Below are positions 25,685-37,525 of a DNA stretch of 62,560 nt, in pieces. Every line of letters begins with the position of its first letter. Position 1 is the first letter of the stretch. Made by a program: the position numbers and the translations under genes. The stretch is from Novosphingobium organovorum (lineage in GTDB: Bacteria; Pseudomonadota; Alphaproteobacteria; Sphingomonadales; Sphingomonadaceae), in assembly GCF_022832435.1 (NCBI RefSeq), contig NZ_JALHLF010000011.1:1-62560 (forward strand). The letters are read 5' to 3'. The notes beneath the pieces are model-generated. The model worked only from the letters and a program-made list of their open reading frames with translations. It was not told the origin of the DNA and did no database searches.

Positions 25685-26143
25685 GTGACGAAAGCTTTGA
25701 CACTGCCAGGCCTGGCGGCCTTGCTCGGCGCCTGCACGCCTGGCCCCGCTGCTTATATTCTCGAATGCAACGGCACCCAGACCTTCGACTGGGGCGGCCA
25801 GTCGGCAACCAGCATGACCACGCTCTATTATCGCATCGACGAACAGCGCGCCGCGATCTTCGGGCAAAAACCGGGCGGCCAGATGGACAACGTGTGCCGC
25901 AGCAGCTGCGCGGACATGCAGTTCACCCCCGCAACGATCGCCTGGACCGACGTGAGCGAGGACGGCGAAGGCCATTCGACCCGCATTGCCACGCGGCTCG
26001 AACGCGCCAGCGGAGAGCTGACCATCCGCACCGAAAGCCACCAGGACGGCGCTTCGGGAAGCGAGACGACGCTGGAAGGCTCCGGCTTCTTCCACTGCCA
26101 CACCGTCCCCACGATCCCGCAGGCCCCCTCCACGGCCAACTGA
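25685..26143 (+). CDS. Hypothetical lipoprotein
   Basis: 152 residues. GTG 25685 with GAGGGAG upstream. The signal peptide ends in the lipobox LLGAC, so it should be lipidated by the Lgt encoded at 38585. The mature part has a Cys-containing beta-type pattern: ILECNGTQTFDWGG, TTLYYRIDEQRAAIFGQ, VCRSSCADMQFTPATIAWT and GSGFFHCHTVP; several cysteines could pair. Resembles small envelope lipoproteins of unknown function. Confidence 0.7.
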   Translation: MTKALTLPGLAALLGACTPGPAAYILECNGTQTFDWGGQSATSMTTLYYRIDEQRAAIFGQKPGGQMDNVCRSSCADMQFTPATIAWTDVSEDGEGHSTRIATRLERASGELTIRTESHQDGASGSETTLEGSGFFHCHTVPTIPQAPSTAN

Positions 26144-26179
26144 GCGCGCAGGCAGCGCCAGATCGCGCGCTCCAACAAC

Positions 26180-26206
26180 AAAGGGCGGCCCTGATGGACC
26201 GCCCCC
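26180..26206 (-). terminator. Terminator of microprotein 1
   Basis: On the minus strand GGGCGGTCC, loop ATCA and GGGCCGCCC are followed by TTTGTTGTT. It is nearly the same as the hairpin after the second microprotein at 28770 (see findings). About 47 bases after the stop at 26253. Confidence 0.7.
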
Positions 26207-26252
26207 TGTTCTTGGCAATGGTGTCTTTCGACTCTGACGTCGGAATCCGAAA

Positions 26253-26333
26253 TCAGACCAGGGTCAGAGCAACGAGCAGAGCGCTCGTGCCCAGAGCCGC
26301 CGCGACACCGACGGTGCGGTGAAGAAGGGTCAT
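26253..26333 (-). CDS. 26-residue single-helix microprotein (copy 1)
   Basis: A short reading frame with a good ribosome-binding site (AGGAG, about 8 bases upstream of ATG 26333) and a terminator after it. It encodes 26 residues: a short polar/basic N-terminus (MTLLHRTVG) then a hydrophobic helix ending in ALTL. A homologous frame of the same length sits at 28601, with 13 identical positions in the same order, and a nearly identical terminator. Predicted to be a single-pass inner-membrane peptide. No family known to me. It may be a small membrane regulator, a toxin-like peptide or an uncharacterised sphingomonad microprotein; the sequence does not decide. Confidence 0.7.
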   Translation of the reverse strand: MTLLHRTVGVAAALGTSALLVALTLV

Positions 26334-26816
26334 AATCGATACTCCTGCGAACACGTGATCGTGTTTCGTGCTTTTCGTTTTACCGCTCTCCAGCGGCGGT
26401 TCACCGCTGGGGCAGGAGTGGCCAAATAGACCTCTGCGGAATTTCCGCAAATTACAAAGCAACAATCTTGCTTGCACTTTACGCAATTAGTAGAGAATAA
26501 AATTGCGCAAGCGTACCCGGCAAAAATGCCACGAATCCGCCAGAAAATAATACATTCCCGGAAAAATGCATGGACGACATGGCCACCCAGCGCCGCGGAG
26601 CGAGCCCCTTTCATGCAGTTCATGCACCTCAAGCGCGGCGCGTTCCCGCAAAGGGCTGCGAATGGCGCGGCAGGCAAAAAGGCCCGCGCCTTGCCTGAAC
26701 CCGAAACGCAAAAGGGCCCGCGCCTTGCCTGAGCCCGAACGCAAAAAGGCCCGCGTCTTGCGCGGGCCTTCCTGATGTTCACGGTCGCTGGGCGCCGCTG
26801 TCGGGGCGAGGCGCGA
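26334..26816. other. 483-base gap upstream of microprotein 1 and downstream of guaA
   Basis: Left part (about 26400-26570) is AT-rich and contains the presumed microprotein promoter (minus). Right part (26674-26770) is a tandem array of the guaA terminator. No gene supported; a short RNA cannot be excluded. Confidence 0.5.
26674..26770 (-). terminator. Tandem 33/34-base repeats ending in the guaA terminator
   Basis: Three tandem copies of a unit starting GCAAAAAGGCCCGCG (26674-26707, 26708-26740, 26741-26760). In the minus direction the copy nearest guaA (26743-26768) is a perfect hairpin GGCCCGCG/CGCGGGCC followed by TTTTT, a good terminator; the two distal copies repeat the 3' half and U-run. 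Confidence 0.8.
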
Positions 26817-28376
26817 TCACTCCCACTCGATCGTGCCGGGCGGCTTCGAGGTGTAGTCGTAGACCACCCGGTTGATGCCCTTCACCTCGTTGATGATGCG
26901 CGTGGCGACACGGCTGAGGAAGGCGGCGTCGAAGGGATAGATGTCGGCGGTCATGCCGTCGGTCGAAGTCACCGCACGCAGCGCGCAGACGCTGTCGTAG
27001 GTGCGCCCGTCGCCCATCACGCCCACGGTCTTGACCGGCAGCAGCACCGCGAAGGCCTGCCAGATCGCATCGTAGAGCCCGGCATTGCGGATTTCCTCGA
27101 GGTAGATCGCGTCGGCCTTGCGCAGGATGTCGCAACGCTCGCGGGTGACTTCGCCCGGAATGCGGATGGCCAGGCCCGGCCCCGGAAAGGGGTGGCGGCC
27201 GACGAAGATCTCGGGCAGGCCCAGTTCACGCCCCAACGCGCGCACTTCGTCCTTGAACAGTTCGCGCAAGGGTTCGACGAGCTTCATGTTCATGCGCTCG
27301 GGCAGGCCGCCCACGTTGTGGTGGCTCTTGATGGTGACCGAGGGACCGCCGGTGAACGAAACCGATTCGATCACGTCGGGATAGAGCGTGCCCTGGGCAA
27401 GGAACTCGGCACCGCCGATCTTCTTCGCCTCGTCCTCGAACACGTCGATGAAGGTCTTACCAATGAACTTGCGCTTCTTCTCGGGGTCGGTGACACCCTC
27501 GAGCCCCTTGAGGAACAGCGTCGAGGCGTCGACGTGGACCAGCGGGATGTTGTAGTGGCCGCGAAACAGGCTGACGACCTGCTCGGCCTCGCCCATGCGC
27601 AGGATGCCACCGTCAACGAAGACGCAGGTCAGCTGATCGCCGATCGCTTCGTGGATGAGAAGCGCGGCCACCGCCGAATCGACGCCGCCCGAAAGCCCGC
27701 AGATCACGCGGCCGTTGCCGACCTGTTCGCGGATTTCGGCGATCTTGGTCTTGCGGAACTCGGCCATGGTCCAGTCCCCGGCGAGGCCGCAGACGTGGCG
27801 CACGAAGTTCTTGAGCAGCTTGCCGCCATCGGGTGTGTGCACGACTTCGGGGTGGAACTGCATCGCGTAGATGCGCTTCTCGTCGTTGGCGATCACCGCG
27901 AAGGGCGCGCCCGGCGAGGCAGCGACCGGACGGAAGCCGTCGGCCAGCTTCGTCACCTTGTCGCCGTGGCTCATCCAGACCTGATGCTTCTCACCCTTCT
28001 TCCACATCCCGTCGAAGAGCGCGCAGTCATCCTGGATCTCGATGAAGGCACGGCCAAATTCGCCCGAATCGCCCAGCGTCACTTCGCCGCCCAGCTGGTG
28101 CATGAGCGACTGCTGGCCGTAGCAGATGCCCAGGATCGGGCGGCCGCTCTCGAGGATCGCTGCGGGGATGCGCGGCCCGTCCTCGTCGAGAACCGAGGCG
28201 GGCGAGCCCGACAGGATGATCCCCACGGGGTTCATGCGCTCGAAGGCTTCGGCCGCATTGGTGAAGGGCGCGATCTCGGAGTACACGCCGGCTTCACGGA
28301 CGCGGCGTGCGATCAACTGGGTCACCTGGCTGCCGAAATCGACAATCAGGACCGATTCAGTGGTCTGGATGCTCAT
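26817..28376 (-). CDS. guaA: GMP synthase (glutamine-hydrolysing)
   Basis: Last step of GMP synthesis: XMP + glutamine + ATP to GMP. 519 residues. The class I glutaminase domain has GICYGQQ (nucleophilic Cys) and AMQFHPEV (His/Glu). The ATP pyrophosphatase domain follows with the PP-loop [12 protein letters not shown], then the C-terminal dimerisation domain with [22 protein letters not shown] and the ending [16 protein letters not shown] 28376. Divergent from the second microprotein gene. Confidence 0.97.
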   Translation of the reverse strand: MSIQTTESVLIVDFGSQVTQLIARRVREAGVYSEIAPFTNAAEAFERMNPVGIILSGSPASVLDEDGPRIPAAILESGRPILGICYGQQSLMHQLGGEVTLGDSGEFGRAFIEIQDDCALFDGMWKKGEKHQVWMSHGDKVTKLADGFRPVAASPGAPFAVIANDEKRIYAMQFHPEVVHTPDGGKLLKNFVRHVCGLAGDWTMAEFRKTKIAEIREQVGNGRVICGLSGGVDSAVAALLIHEAIGDQLTCVFVDGGILRMGEAEQVVSLFRGHYNIPLVHVDASTLFLKGLEGVTDPEKKRKFIGKTFIDVFEDEAKKIGGAEFLAQGTLYPDVIESVSFTGGPSVTIKSHHNVGGLPERMNMKLVEPLRELFKDEVRALGRELGLPEIFVGRHPFPGPGLAIRIPGEVTRERCDILRKADAIYLEEIRNAGLYDAIWQAFAVLLPVKTVGVMGDGRTYDSVCALRAVTSTDGMTADIYPFDAAFLSRVATRIINEVKGINRVVYDYTSKPPGTIEWE

Positions 28377-28600
28377 GGTCGGCCGATAGTCGCAAGGCTT
28401 GGCGCTGTCCACCCACTGCGAACAGCTAAACCGGGCAATACGCAAAGCTGCCGGAGTTTGGCGGCCAGACCGCCGCCGTATTGGCCTAAAGGACAAGAGA
28501 CACGCCAAATCGCTCGGCTTGTCGGCTGCGATGAAGTGGCGTACCTTTGCGGCGAGCCGGGAAAACCGGCCGTTTTTTGGGAAAAACAGAGGAGGATGCG

Positions 28601-28681
28601 ATGACGCTTGTCGAAAAATCGATCGGCTTTGCGGCGGCTTTGGCGATTTGTTCGCTGGCTTTTGCCCTGACCCTGACCTGA
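28601..28681 (+). CDS. 26-residue single-helix microprotein (copy 2)
   Basis: Homologue of the frame at 26253 with the same length. GGAGG lies 5 bases before ATG 28601. The product begins MTLVEKSIG and ends in ALTLT; the middle is a hydrophobic helix ([16 protein letters not shown]). Thirteen of 26 positions are identical to copy 1, mainly the MTL start, the AAAL core and the ALTL end. A terminator-like hairpin lies about 88 bases after the stop. It sits between divergent guaA and gyrB. Function unknown. Confidence 0.7.
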   Translation: MTLVEKSIGFAAALAICSLAFALTLT

Positions 28682-28760
28682 GGCGCACCCGCGCAAAGAC
28701 CCGCCCGGCACGCGAATGCACGGCCGGTGCGGACCTGTTGAATTGACGACTTAGCCTTGA

Positions 28761-31451
<2,691 letters not shown>

Positions 31452-31486
31452 CGCCAGGCTTCAGGCTTGAAGGACAAGGACAACGG

Positions 31487-31518
31487 GCGGGATGGTCGGC
31501 AACGACTGTCCCGCTTTT
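31487..31518 (+). terminator. gyrB terminator
   Basis: GCGGGA (31487-31492) pairs with TCCCGC (31509-31514), with an inner GTCG/CGAC pairing, followed by TTTT. 36 bases after the stop. Confidence 0.8.
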
Positions 31519-31546
31519 GTCATGCGGGCGACCTAGAGCGAGGATC

Positions 31547-32686
31547 ATGGACAATGCCCTTCTTTCGCGCCGCTCACTTTTGGGGACCTCGCTGGCCGTG
31601 ACGGCGATGGGCGCAGCCACCTCGGCACAAGGTAGAACCTCCGGCAAGACGCCCGCACGCGACACGCAAAAGCCACTGGTCATCGGCCATCGCGGCGCCT
31701 GCGCGCACCGCCCTGAACACACGCTCGCCTCTTACGCCAAGGCGATTGCCGACGGCGCCGACTTCATCGAGCCCGATCTGGTCTCGACCCGCGACGGCGT
31801 GCTGATCGCCCGGCACGAAAACGCGATCACCGAAACCACCGACGTCGCCAGTCGTCCCGAATTCGCCGATCGCAAGACCACCAAGGTGATCGACGGCGAG
31901 GCCCTGACCGGCTGGTTCACCGAGGATTTCACGCTGGCCGAAATCAAGCGGCTGCGCGCGGTCGAACGGCTCGGCGCGCTGCGCCCCGAAAGCCAGGGTT
32001 ACGACGGCCAGTTCCAGGTCGTGACGTTCGAGGAAATCGCCGATTTCCTCGCCGCCGAAGCCGCCGCGCATGGGCGGACGATCGGCATTATCCCCGAAAT
32101 CAAGCACTCGACCTACTTCGCCGGGATCGGCCTGCCGCTCGAACAGCGCCTGCTCGATCGTATCGCGGCCAGCGGCTATCTCCAGAGCGCCCCGCTCATC
32201 ATCCAGAGCTTCGAGGTTTCCAACCTCAAGTGGCTGCACGAGCGGCTGGCCGGGCAACGCAACGTCGAACTGCTCCAGCTCACCATGCCGCTCGACGTAC
32301 GCCCACCCGACCTCGCCAGCGCCGGGACGGGGCCGACCTACAACGCGATGCACACAGAGCGTGGCCTTGCCGAAGTGGCGCGCTACGCGCAGTGGCTCTC
32401 CCCCTGGAACATCGCGCTGCTCGCGCGCGACAAGGCGGACAACCTGCTCGATACGCCAAGCGGGCTTGCCAATGCCGCGCACGCCGCCGGGCTCAAGCTC
32501 AGCACCTGGACGTTCCGCCCCGAGAACCATTTCCTGCCCGCCAACCTGCGCTCGACCGCCGGGGACGGCGCGCGCAACGTGGCGGGCAGCGTGGCCGAGA
32601 TCCGGCGCTATCTCGCGCTTGGCCTCGACAGTTTCTTCACCGACGATCCGGCGGTGGGGCGTCTCGCGGTGGATGGCCCGGCCTGA
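31547..32686 (+). CDS. Exported glycerophosphodiester phosphodiesterase
   Basis: 379 residues. GDPD family, hydrolyses glycerophosphodiesters to glycerol-3-phosphate and an alcohol. Tat-type signal: SRRSLLGTSLAVTAMG near the N-terminus. Catalytic elements: VIGHRGACAHRPEHTLASY (first His/Arg), ADFIEPDLVSTRDGVLIARH (metal ligands E/D and second His), and IIPEIKHSTYF. It resembles periplasmic GlpQ rather than cytosolic UgpQ. ATG 31547 follows AGCGAGG. Probably phosphate- or glycerol-related scavenging; regulation not visible. Confidence 0.92.
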   Translation: MDNALLSRRSLLGTSLAVTAMGAATSAQGRTSGKTPARDTQKPLVIGHRGACAHRPEHTLASYAKAIADGADFIEPDLVSTRDGVLIARHENAITETTDVASRPEFADRKTTKVIDGEALTGWFTEDFTLAEIKRLRAVERLGALRPESQGYDGQFQVVTFEEIADFLAAEAAAHGRTIGIIPEIKHSTYFAGIGLPLEQRLLDRIAASGYLQSAPLIIQSFEVSNLKWLHERLAGQRNVELLQLTMPLDVRPPDLASAGTGPTYNAMHTERGLAEVARYAQWLSPWNIALLARDKADNLLDTPSGLANAAHAAGLKLSTWTFRPENHFLPANLRSTAGDGARNVAGSVAEIRRYLALGLDSFFTDDPAVGRLAVDGPA

Positions 32687-32736
32687 GCGCAGGCCCCCCG
32701 TTGCGCTCCTCGCGGCAGAGCAATAGGGTTGCGTTC

Positions 32737-34668
32737 ATGCGTAAACTTCTTGCTCCCGCGCTGATGAGCGCGCTTCTCCTGGGAACGGCCCCGCTCGCCA
32801 TCGCGCCGGCTCTCGCCGACACGGCTGCGCCCGCTGCTCCGGTCGCCCCGATCCTCACCACGCCCGAAGCGCGCGACGTGTGGACCCACGCCGATCCCGA
32901 AACCGCGCGCGTCACGCACGTCTCGCTTGATCTCGATGTCGATTTCGCCAGCCACACGCTGGCGGGTAGCGCGACGCTTTCGGTCCTTGCCAAGCCCGAC
33001 GCCAAGGCCATCGTGCTCGATGCGGACGATCTTGCGATCACGTCGGTCACCGACGCCAGCGGCGCTGCGCTCGCCTACACGCTCGCCCCCAAGGACAACG
33101 CCGAACTGGGCTCGGCGCTTACCGTCACGCTGAGCGAGGCGGTGAAGAAGACCGGCACGATCCGCATCGCCTACCGCACCGCGCCCGCCGCCTCGGCGTT
33201 GCAGTGGCTGCCCCCGGCGATGACTTTCGGCAAGACCAGACCCTACCTCTACAGCCAGGGCCAGGCGATCCACAACCGCAGCTGGATCCCGACGCAGGAC
33301 AGCCCCGGCATCCGCCAGACCTGGGACGCGACCTTGCGCGTGCCCGGTGACCTCGTCGCGGTGATGAGCGCCGAAAAGCTGTCAGGCGCCAAGGGCGAGA
33401 AGCTGCCTGACGGGCGCCGCGCGTTCCGCTTCCGCATGGACAAGCCGGTGCCGCCCTACCTCATCGCCTTTGCGGTGGGCGATCTCAAGTTCAAGGCGCT
33501 CGGCCCGCGTTCGGGCGTGTGGACCGAAGCCGCGATGCTCGACAAGGCGGCCAGCGAATTCGCCGATGTCGAAAAGATGATTACCGCCGCGAGCAACCTC
33601 TACGGCCCCTACCGCTGGGGCCGCTATGACATGCTCGTCCTGCCGCCCGCCTTCCCTTACGGCGGCATGGAAAACCCGATGCTCACCTTCCTGACGCCCA
33701 CGATCATCACCGGCGACCGATCGAACACCGATGTCGTCGCGCACGAACTGGCGCACTCCTGGTCGGGCAACCTCGTCACCAACGCGACCTGGTCGGATTC
33801 CTGGCTCAACGAGGGGTTCACCACCTACTTCGAGAACCGCATCATGGAATCGCTCTACGGCAAGGAGCGCGCCGCGGTGGAGGCCGATCTCGAATGGGAC
33901 AACATGACCCGCGACATCGCGGACATGAGCGATGCGATGAAGACCGGCATGACCGCGGCGGGCACGCGCCTGCACGGCAATCCGGGTGACGGCGCACTCG
34001 ACTACACCAAGGGCTCGAACTTCCTGCGTATGCTCGAAAACCGGCTCGGCCGCGCGACCTTCGACGCGTACCTCACCTCCTATTTCGACCGCCACGCCTT
34101 CCAGCCGCAGACCACGGCTGGATTCCTCGCGGACCTGCGCGAACACGTGCTCAAGGGCAAGCCCGCGCTCGAACTCTCGCTCCAGCTCGATCGCTGGGCC
34201 TATGGCGCGGGCATCCCCGACAACGCCGTCCACGTGAAGAGCGCGACACTGGCCAGGGTCGACGACAAACTCGCCGCCTTCACCGCCGGTGGTCCGGCCA
34301 GCGCGGTCCAGCCGCAAGGGTGGAGCACGCAGGAATGGCTGCGCTTCCTCAACGGCCTGCCGCGCACGATGGAGCGCGCCCGGCTTGCCGAACTGGACCA
34401 GACGCTGCACCTCTCGACCTCCGAGAACGCCTATGTCCAGTCGGCCTGGTTCGAGCTGGCGATCGCCAACCACTACGAACCCGCCTTCCCGGCGATGCGC
34501 GACTATGTCGGCCGGATCGGGCGTGGGCTGCTGGTCTACCCGGTCTACAAGGGGCTGATGCAGCAGGCCGAATGGGGCCCGCCGCTGGCACGTGAGCTGT
34601 TCGACGCGGCCAAGCCCACCTACCACCCCGAAACCGCCGCCGGGATCGCGCGGATCGTGAGCGAGTAA
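32737..34668 (+). CDS. Periplasmic M1 family aminopeptidase (LTA4-hydrolase-like)
   Basis: 643 residues with a Sec signal peptide. The gluzincin features are GGMEN (about 309-313), HELAHSW (about 339) with the third ligand Glu in WLNEGFTTYFE about 20 residues later. The C-terminal half is an armadillo-type domain as in leukotriene-A4 hydrolase/ColAP relatives. Together with the preceding GDPD and following zincin and nucleotidase genes it forms a run of exported hydrolases, with gaps of 9-60 bases suggesting at least partial co-transcription. Substrate specificity unknown. Confidence 0.93.
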   Translation: MRKLLAPALMSALLLGTAPLAIAPALADTAAPAAPVAPILTTPEARDVWTHADPETARVTHVSLDLDVDFASHTLAGSATLSVLAKPDAKAIVLDADDLAITSVTDASGAALAYTLAPKDNAELGSALTVTLSEAVKKTGTIRIAYRTAPAASALQWLPPAMTFGKTRPYLYSQGQAIHNRSWIPTQDSPGIRQTWDATLRVPGDLVAVMSAEKLSGAKGEKLPDGRRAFRFRMDKPVPPYLIAFAVGDLKFKALGPRSGVWTEAAMLDKAASEFADVEKMITAASNLYGPYRWGRYDMLVLPPAFPYGGMENPMLTFLTPTIITGDRSNTDVVAHELAHSWSGNLVTNATWSDSWLNEGFTTYFENRIMESLYGKERAAVEADLEWDNMTRDIADMSDAMKTGMTAAGTRLHGNPGDGALDYTKGSNFLRMLENRLGRATFDAYLTSYFDRHAFQPQTTAGFLADLREHVLKGKPALELSLQLDRWAYGAGIPDNAVHVKSATLARVDDKLAAFTAGGPASAVQPQGWSTQEWLRFLNGLPRTMERARLAELDQTLHLSTSENAYVQSAWFELAIANHYEPAFPAMRDYVGRIGRGLLVYPVYKGLMQQAEWGPPLARELFDAAKPTYHPETAAGIARIVSE

Positions 34669-34677
34669 GCGCCGGTC

Positions 34678-35079
34678 ATGACACGCCGGTTCGGCCTTGC
34701 CCCCTCGGCCGGGGATTTCGAAGCGCTCGCCCAGGCCGCCTTCGCGCGGATCGGCGAGCCCTTCGCCGCGCATCTGGACGGCGTGACCGTCCACGTCGAG
34801 GAATTCGCCGAGGCCGAGACGCTCCGCGCGCTCGGCCTCGAGGACCCGTTCGAACTGACCGGGCTCTACCACGGCCGGCCGATGGACGAGGAAAGCGTGT
34901 GGAGCGCGGGCGAACTGCCCCCGCGCATCACGCTCTACCGCCAGCCCCTGCTCGCCGAGTGGTGTGAGACGCCCGTCACGCTCGAGGATCTGGTCGCGCA
35001 CGTCGTCGTCCATGAAGTGGGGCACCATTTCGGCCTGTCGGACGAGGACATGCACGCGCTGGAAGAAAGCGCGCGCTAA
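34678..35079 (+). CDS. Minimal MMP-like zinc metallopeptidase family protein
   Basis: 133 residues, no signal peptide. The zincin site HEVGHHFGLSDEDMHALE gives HExxHxxGxxDxxM, matching the minimal MMP-like family (DUF1025/PF06262) found in alphaproteobacteria. Starts 10 bases after the M1 peptidase stop. Function in the cell unknown. Confidence 0.88.
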   Translation: MTRRFGLAPSAGDFEALAQAAFARIGEPFAAHLDGVTVHVEEFAEAETLRALGLEDPFELTGLYHGRPMDEESVWSAGELPPRITLYRQPLLAEWCETPVTLEDLVAHVVVHEVGHHFGLSDEDMHALEESAR

Positions 35080-35141
35080 AGGTCAGCCGACAGGCACGCT
35101 CGTCAATTGCCTGTCACAAGCAGGGTCGATAGAACGCGGCC

Positions 35142-36959
35142 ATGACCAGCTTTCCCACGCGCGCCCGCGCTCTGACAACCCAGCTTCTGGCCGCCCCGCT
35201 TCTGGTGGCCCCGCTCCTGACCGCCTCCCTGCTCGCCGCCTGCGCCAGCGTGCCCGCCTCCGGCCCGACCGCCGATGCAGCGCCTGCCACTGCGGCCCCG
35301 GTTGATGTCGGCATCCTCGCCTTCAACGATTTCCACGGCAACATCGAAGCGCCCAAGGCCTCGATCAGCTGGCCCGACGGCAAGGGCGGCACGGTCCAGG
35401 TGCCCGCGGGCGGCGCGGCGCAACTGGCCAGCGCGCTCGACGCGCTGCGCAAGGATTTTCGCTATTCGGCGACCGTTTCGGCGGGCGATCTCATCAGCGC
35501 CTCGCCGCTTGCGTCCTCGCTGTTCCTCGACGAGCCGACGATCGGGGTGATGAACCGGCTCAAGCTCGACTTCAATTCGGTCGGCAACCACGAATTCGAC
35601 CGGGGCCGCAAGGAGCTGCTGCGCATCCAGAACGGCGGGTGCGAGAAGAACACGCTGCGCCAGCCCTGCCAGCTCGAAGCGTACAAGGGTGCGAACTTCC
35701 AGTACCTTTCGGCCAGCACCTATACCGAAGACGGCAAGACTCTGTTCCCGGCGACCGGGATCAAGAGCTTCGGAACCGGCAAGGACAAGGTGGTGATCGG
35801 CTTCGTCGGCCTGACGCTCAAGGACACCCCCACGCTCGTCTCGCCCGGCGGCATCAACGGCCTGCGTTTCGGTGACGAGGCCGAGGCGATCAACCGCGCG
35901 GTGCCGGTCCTGCTCAAGGAAGGCGCCGATGCCATCGTGGTGCTGATCCACCAGGGTGGCGCGCAGTCGGACACCTCCGACCCCAACGCCTGCACCGGCT
36001 TTTCGGGCGACATCGACCCGATCCTCGCCAAGATTTCGCCGCGCGTCGACGTGGTCATTTCGGGGCACACCCACCAGGCCTACATCTGCGAGCGCCCGCG
36101 CGCCGGCACGCATCCGCTGCTGCTGACGAGCGCGGGGTCCTATGGCCGGCTCGTCACCCGCATGGACCTCAAGATCGATCCGGCAAGCCGCCGCGTCCTC
36201 TCGGCGAGCGCGCGCAACGTGCCCGTCCAGTCGCAGGCCTACACCACCGCGCACGGCAGCGTTCCCAACACCGACCTCGTCACCCAATACGCCCCGCGCC
36301 CCGACATCCAGGCTTACGTCCAGCGCTACGTCGATGCCGCCAGGACCTACGCCCAGCGCACCGTGGGGCACCTTTCGGGCAGCGCGCTGCGCAACTGGGC
36401 GGGTGAGGACAACGAGCGCAAGGGCGGCTCGCTCGACGAGCTGATCGCCGATTCGCAGCTCGCCGCGACCAAGGCCAACGGCGCGCAGATCGCCTTCATG
36501 AACACCGGCGGCGTGCGCGCCAATCTGGAGCCCGGCGCCGAGGGTGCGGTGACGTTTGCCAAGATCTACGCGGTCCAGCCGTTTGGCAACACGCTCTCCA
36601 CGCGCACCTATACCGGGGCCGAGATCAAGGCCGTGCTCGAAAGCGGCGTGGGCGCAAAGCCTTCGGCGAGCCTGCTCATCCCCTCGGCCAACGTCACCTA
36701 CACCATCGACATGAGCCAGCCCGTGGGCCAGCGCATCACCGCGCTCACCTACAACGGCCAGCCGATGGCGATGGACGCGCGCTTCCGGGTGACGATGAAC
36801 TCGTTCCTCGAACAGGGCGGCGATGGTTACACCGGCTTCACCAAGGGCACCGAACCGACCGTGGGCGGGCTCGATCTCGACGCGCTCGAGGCGTGGATGT
36901 CGGCCGTGCCGGTGCGCCAGGTCCCGACCGAACACCGCGTGCGCATCCTGGGCAAGTGA
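35142..36959 (+). CDS. Lipoprotein bifunctional metallophosphatase / 5'-nucleotidase
   Basis: 605 residues. The signal peptide ends in a lipobox-like LLAAC (about 30-34), so it is probably membrane-anchored in the periplasm. The N-terminal metallophosphatase domain has NDFHGN, SAGDLISASPL, VGNHEFDRG and ISGHTHQAY; the C-terminal 5'-nucleotidase domain has FMNTGGVRANLE, QPFGNTL and NSFLEQGGDGYTGF. Family members (UshA/CpdB-like) hydrolyse nucleotides or cyclic phosphodiesters, which would feed the phosphate- and nucleoside-uptake functions (CNT transporter at 10614). Confidence 0.93.
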   Translation: MTSFPTRARALTTQLLAAPLLVAPLLTASLLAACASVPASGPTADAAPATAAPVDVGILAFNDFHGNIEAPKASISWPDGKGGTVQVPAGGAAQLASALDALRKDFRYSATVSAGDLISASPLASSLFLDEPTIGVMNRLKLDFNSVGNHEFDRGRKELLRIQNGGCEKNTLRQPCQLEAYKGANFQYLSASTYTEDGKTLFPATGIKSFGTGKDKVVIGFVGLTLKDTPTLVSPGGINGLRFGDEAEAINRAVPVLLKEGADAIVVLIHQGGAQSDTSDPNACTGFSGDIDPILAKISPRVDVVISGHTHQAYICERPRAGTHPLLLTSAGSYGRLVTRMDLKIDPASRRVLSASARNVPVQSQAYTTAHGSVPNTDLVTQYAPRPDIQAYVQRYVDAARTYAQRTVGHLSGSALRNWAGEDNERKGGSLDELIADSQLAATKANGAQIAFMNTGGVRANLEPGAEGAVTFAKIYAVQPFGNTLSTRTYTGAEIKAVLESGVGAKPSASLLIPSANVTYTIDMSQPVGQRITALTYNGQPMAMDARFRVTMNSFLEQGGDGYTGFTKGTEPTVGGLDLDALEAWMSAVPVRQVPTEHRVRILGK

Positions 36960-37009
36960 GATCGCGCGGGCGAGGCGTGCCAATCACGCCTTGCCCGCCG
37001 ATCAGCGCA

Positions 37010-37525
37010 TCAGCCCAGCAGCCAATGGCCGAGCAGGCGGTTGAACGGGAAGGTAAAGAACCCGGCGATCAGAAGCGCGCCGATAATCAGCCCGCGCACC
37101 ATGCGCCGGTGGCGGTAGACATCGTGGCGCCTTGCGGAAATCACCAGCACCGGCACCAGAACCACCGTCAGCGCCGACAGGATATGGATCGGCCCCAGGT
37201 GCCCTGGATGCGAGAGGCGCACGAAAAAGCTGTCGATCGCGGTCGCGAACATCGCCGCGCTCCAGCCATAGCCCAGCACGCGGTGGCGCCGCGTGCCGCG
37301 CACCCGCCACAGCAGCATCGGGGTCAGCACCAGCGCCACGACGATCGTCGCCAGATGCAGCCAGACGACGGCGGGCACCCGGCCCCACTCGTCCATCCCG
37401 CGCAGCACCGCCGCGGCCACGAAGGCCAGCATCACCAGCGCAAGCCAGCCGAGCAGCTTTTCCAGCTTGTCGGGGGTTCGCGAGACGCCCTGCTCGCGGG
37501 CGCTCAGTGCCTCAGAAGCCCGCAC
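37010..37525 (-). CDS. DUF2306 membrane protein
   Basis: 171 residues with four hydrophobic helices. Features of DUF2306 (YozB-like): the conserved His-Arg pair in RRHRVLGYGWSAAMFATAIDS, FFVRLSHPGHLGPIHILSAL, and HRRMVRGLIIGALLIAGFFT near the end. The start overlaps the 3' end of midA by 14 bases. Third gene of the lgt-midA-DUF2306 operon. Function unknown; a link to heme or quinone use has been suggested for some relatives, but the sequence shows nothing specific. Confidence 0.8.
   Translation of the reverse strand: MRASEALSAREQGVSRTPDKLEKLLGWLALVMLAFVAAAVLRGMDEWGRVPAVVWLHLATIVVALVLTPMLLWRVRGTRRHRVLGYGWSAAMFATAIDSFFVRLSHPGHLGPIHILSALTVVLVPVLVISARRHDVYRHRRMVRGLIIGALLIAGFFTFPFNRLLGHWLLG

Noticed and set aside
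26674..26770. Repeat array considered as CRISPR
   Set aside because: Units are directly adjacent without spacers, and they match a terminator; no cas gene is seen.
28399..28746. 115-codon plus-strand frame between guaA and gyrB
   Set aside because: Erratic composition and no ribosome-binding site; overlaps the better supported microprotein ORF in a different frame.
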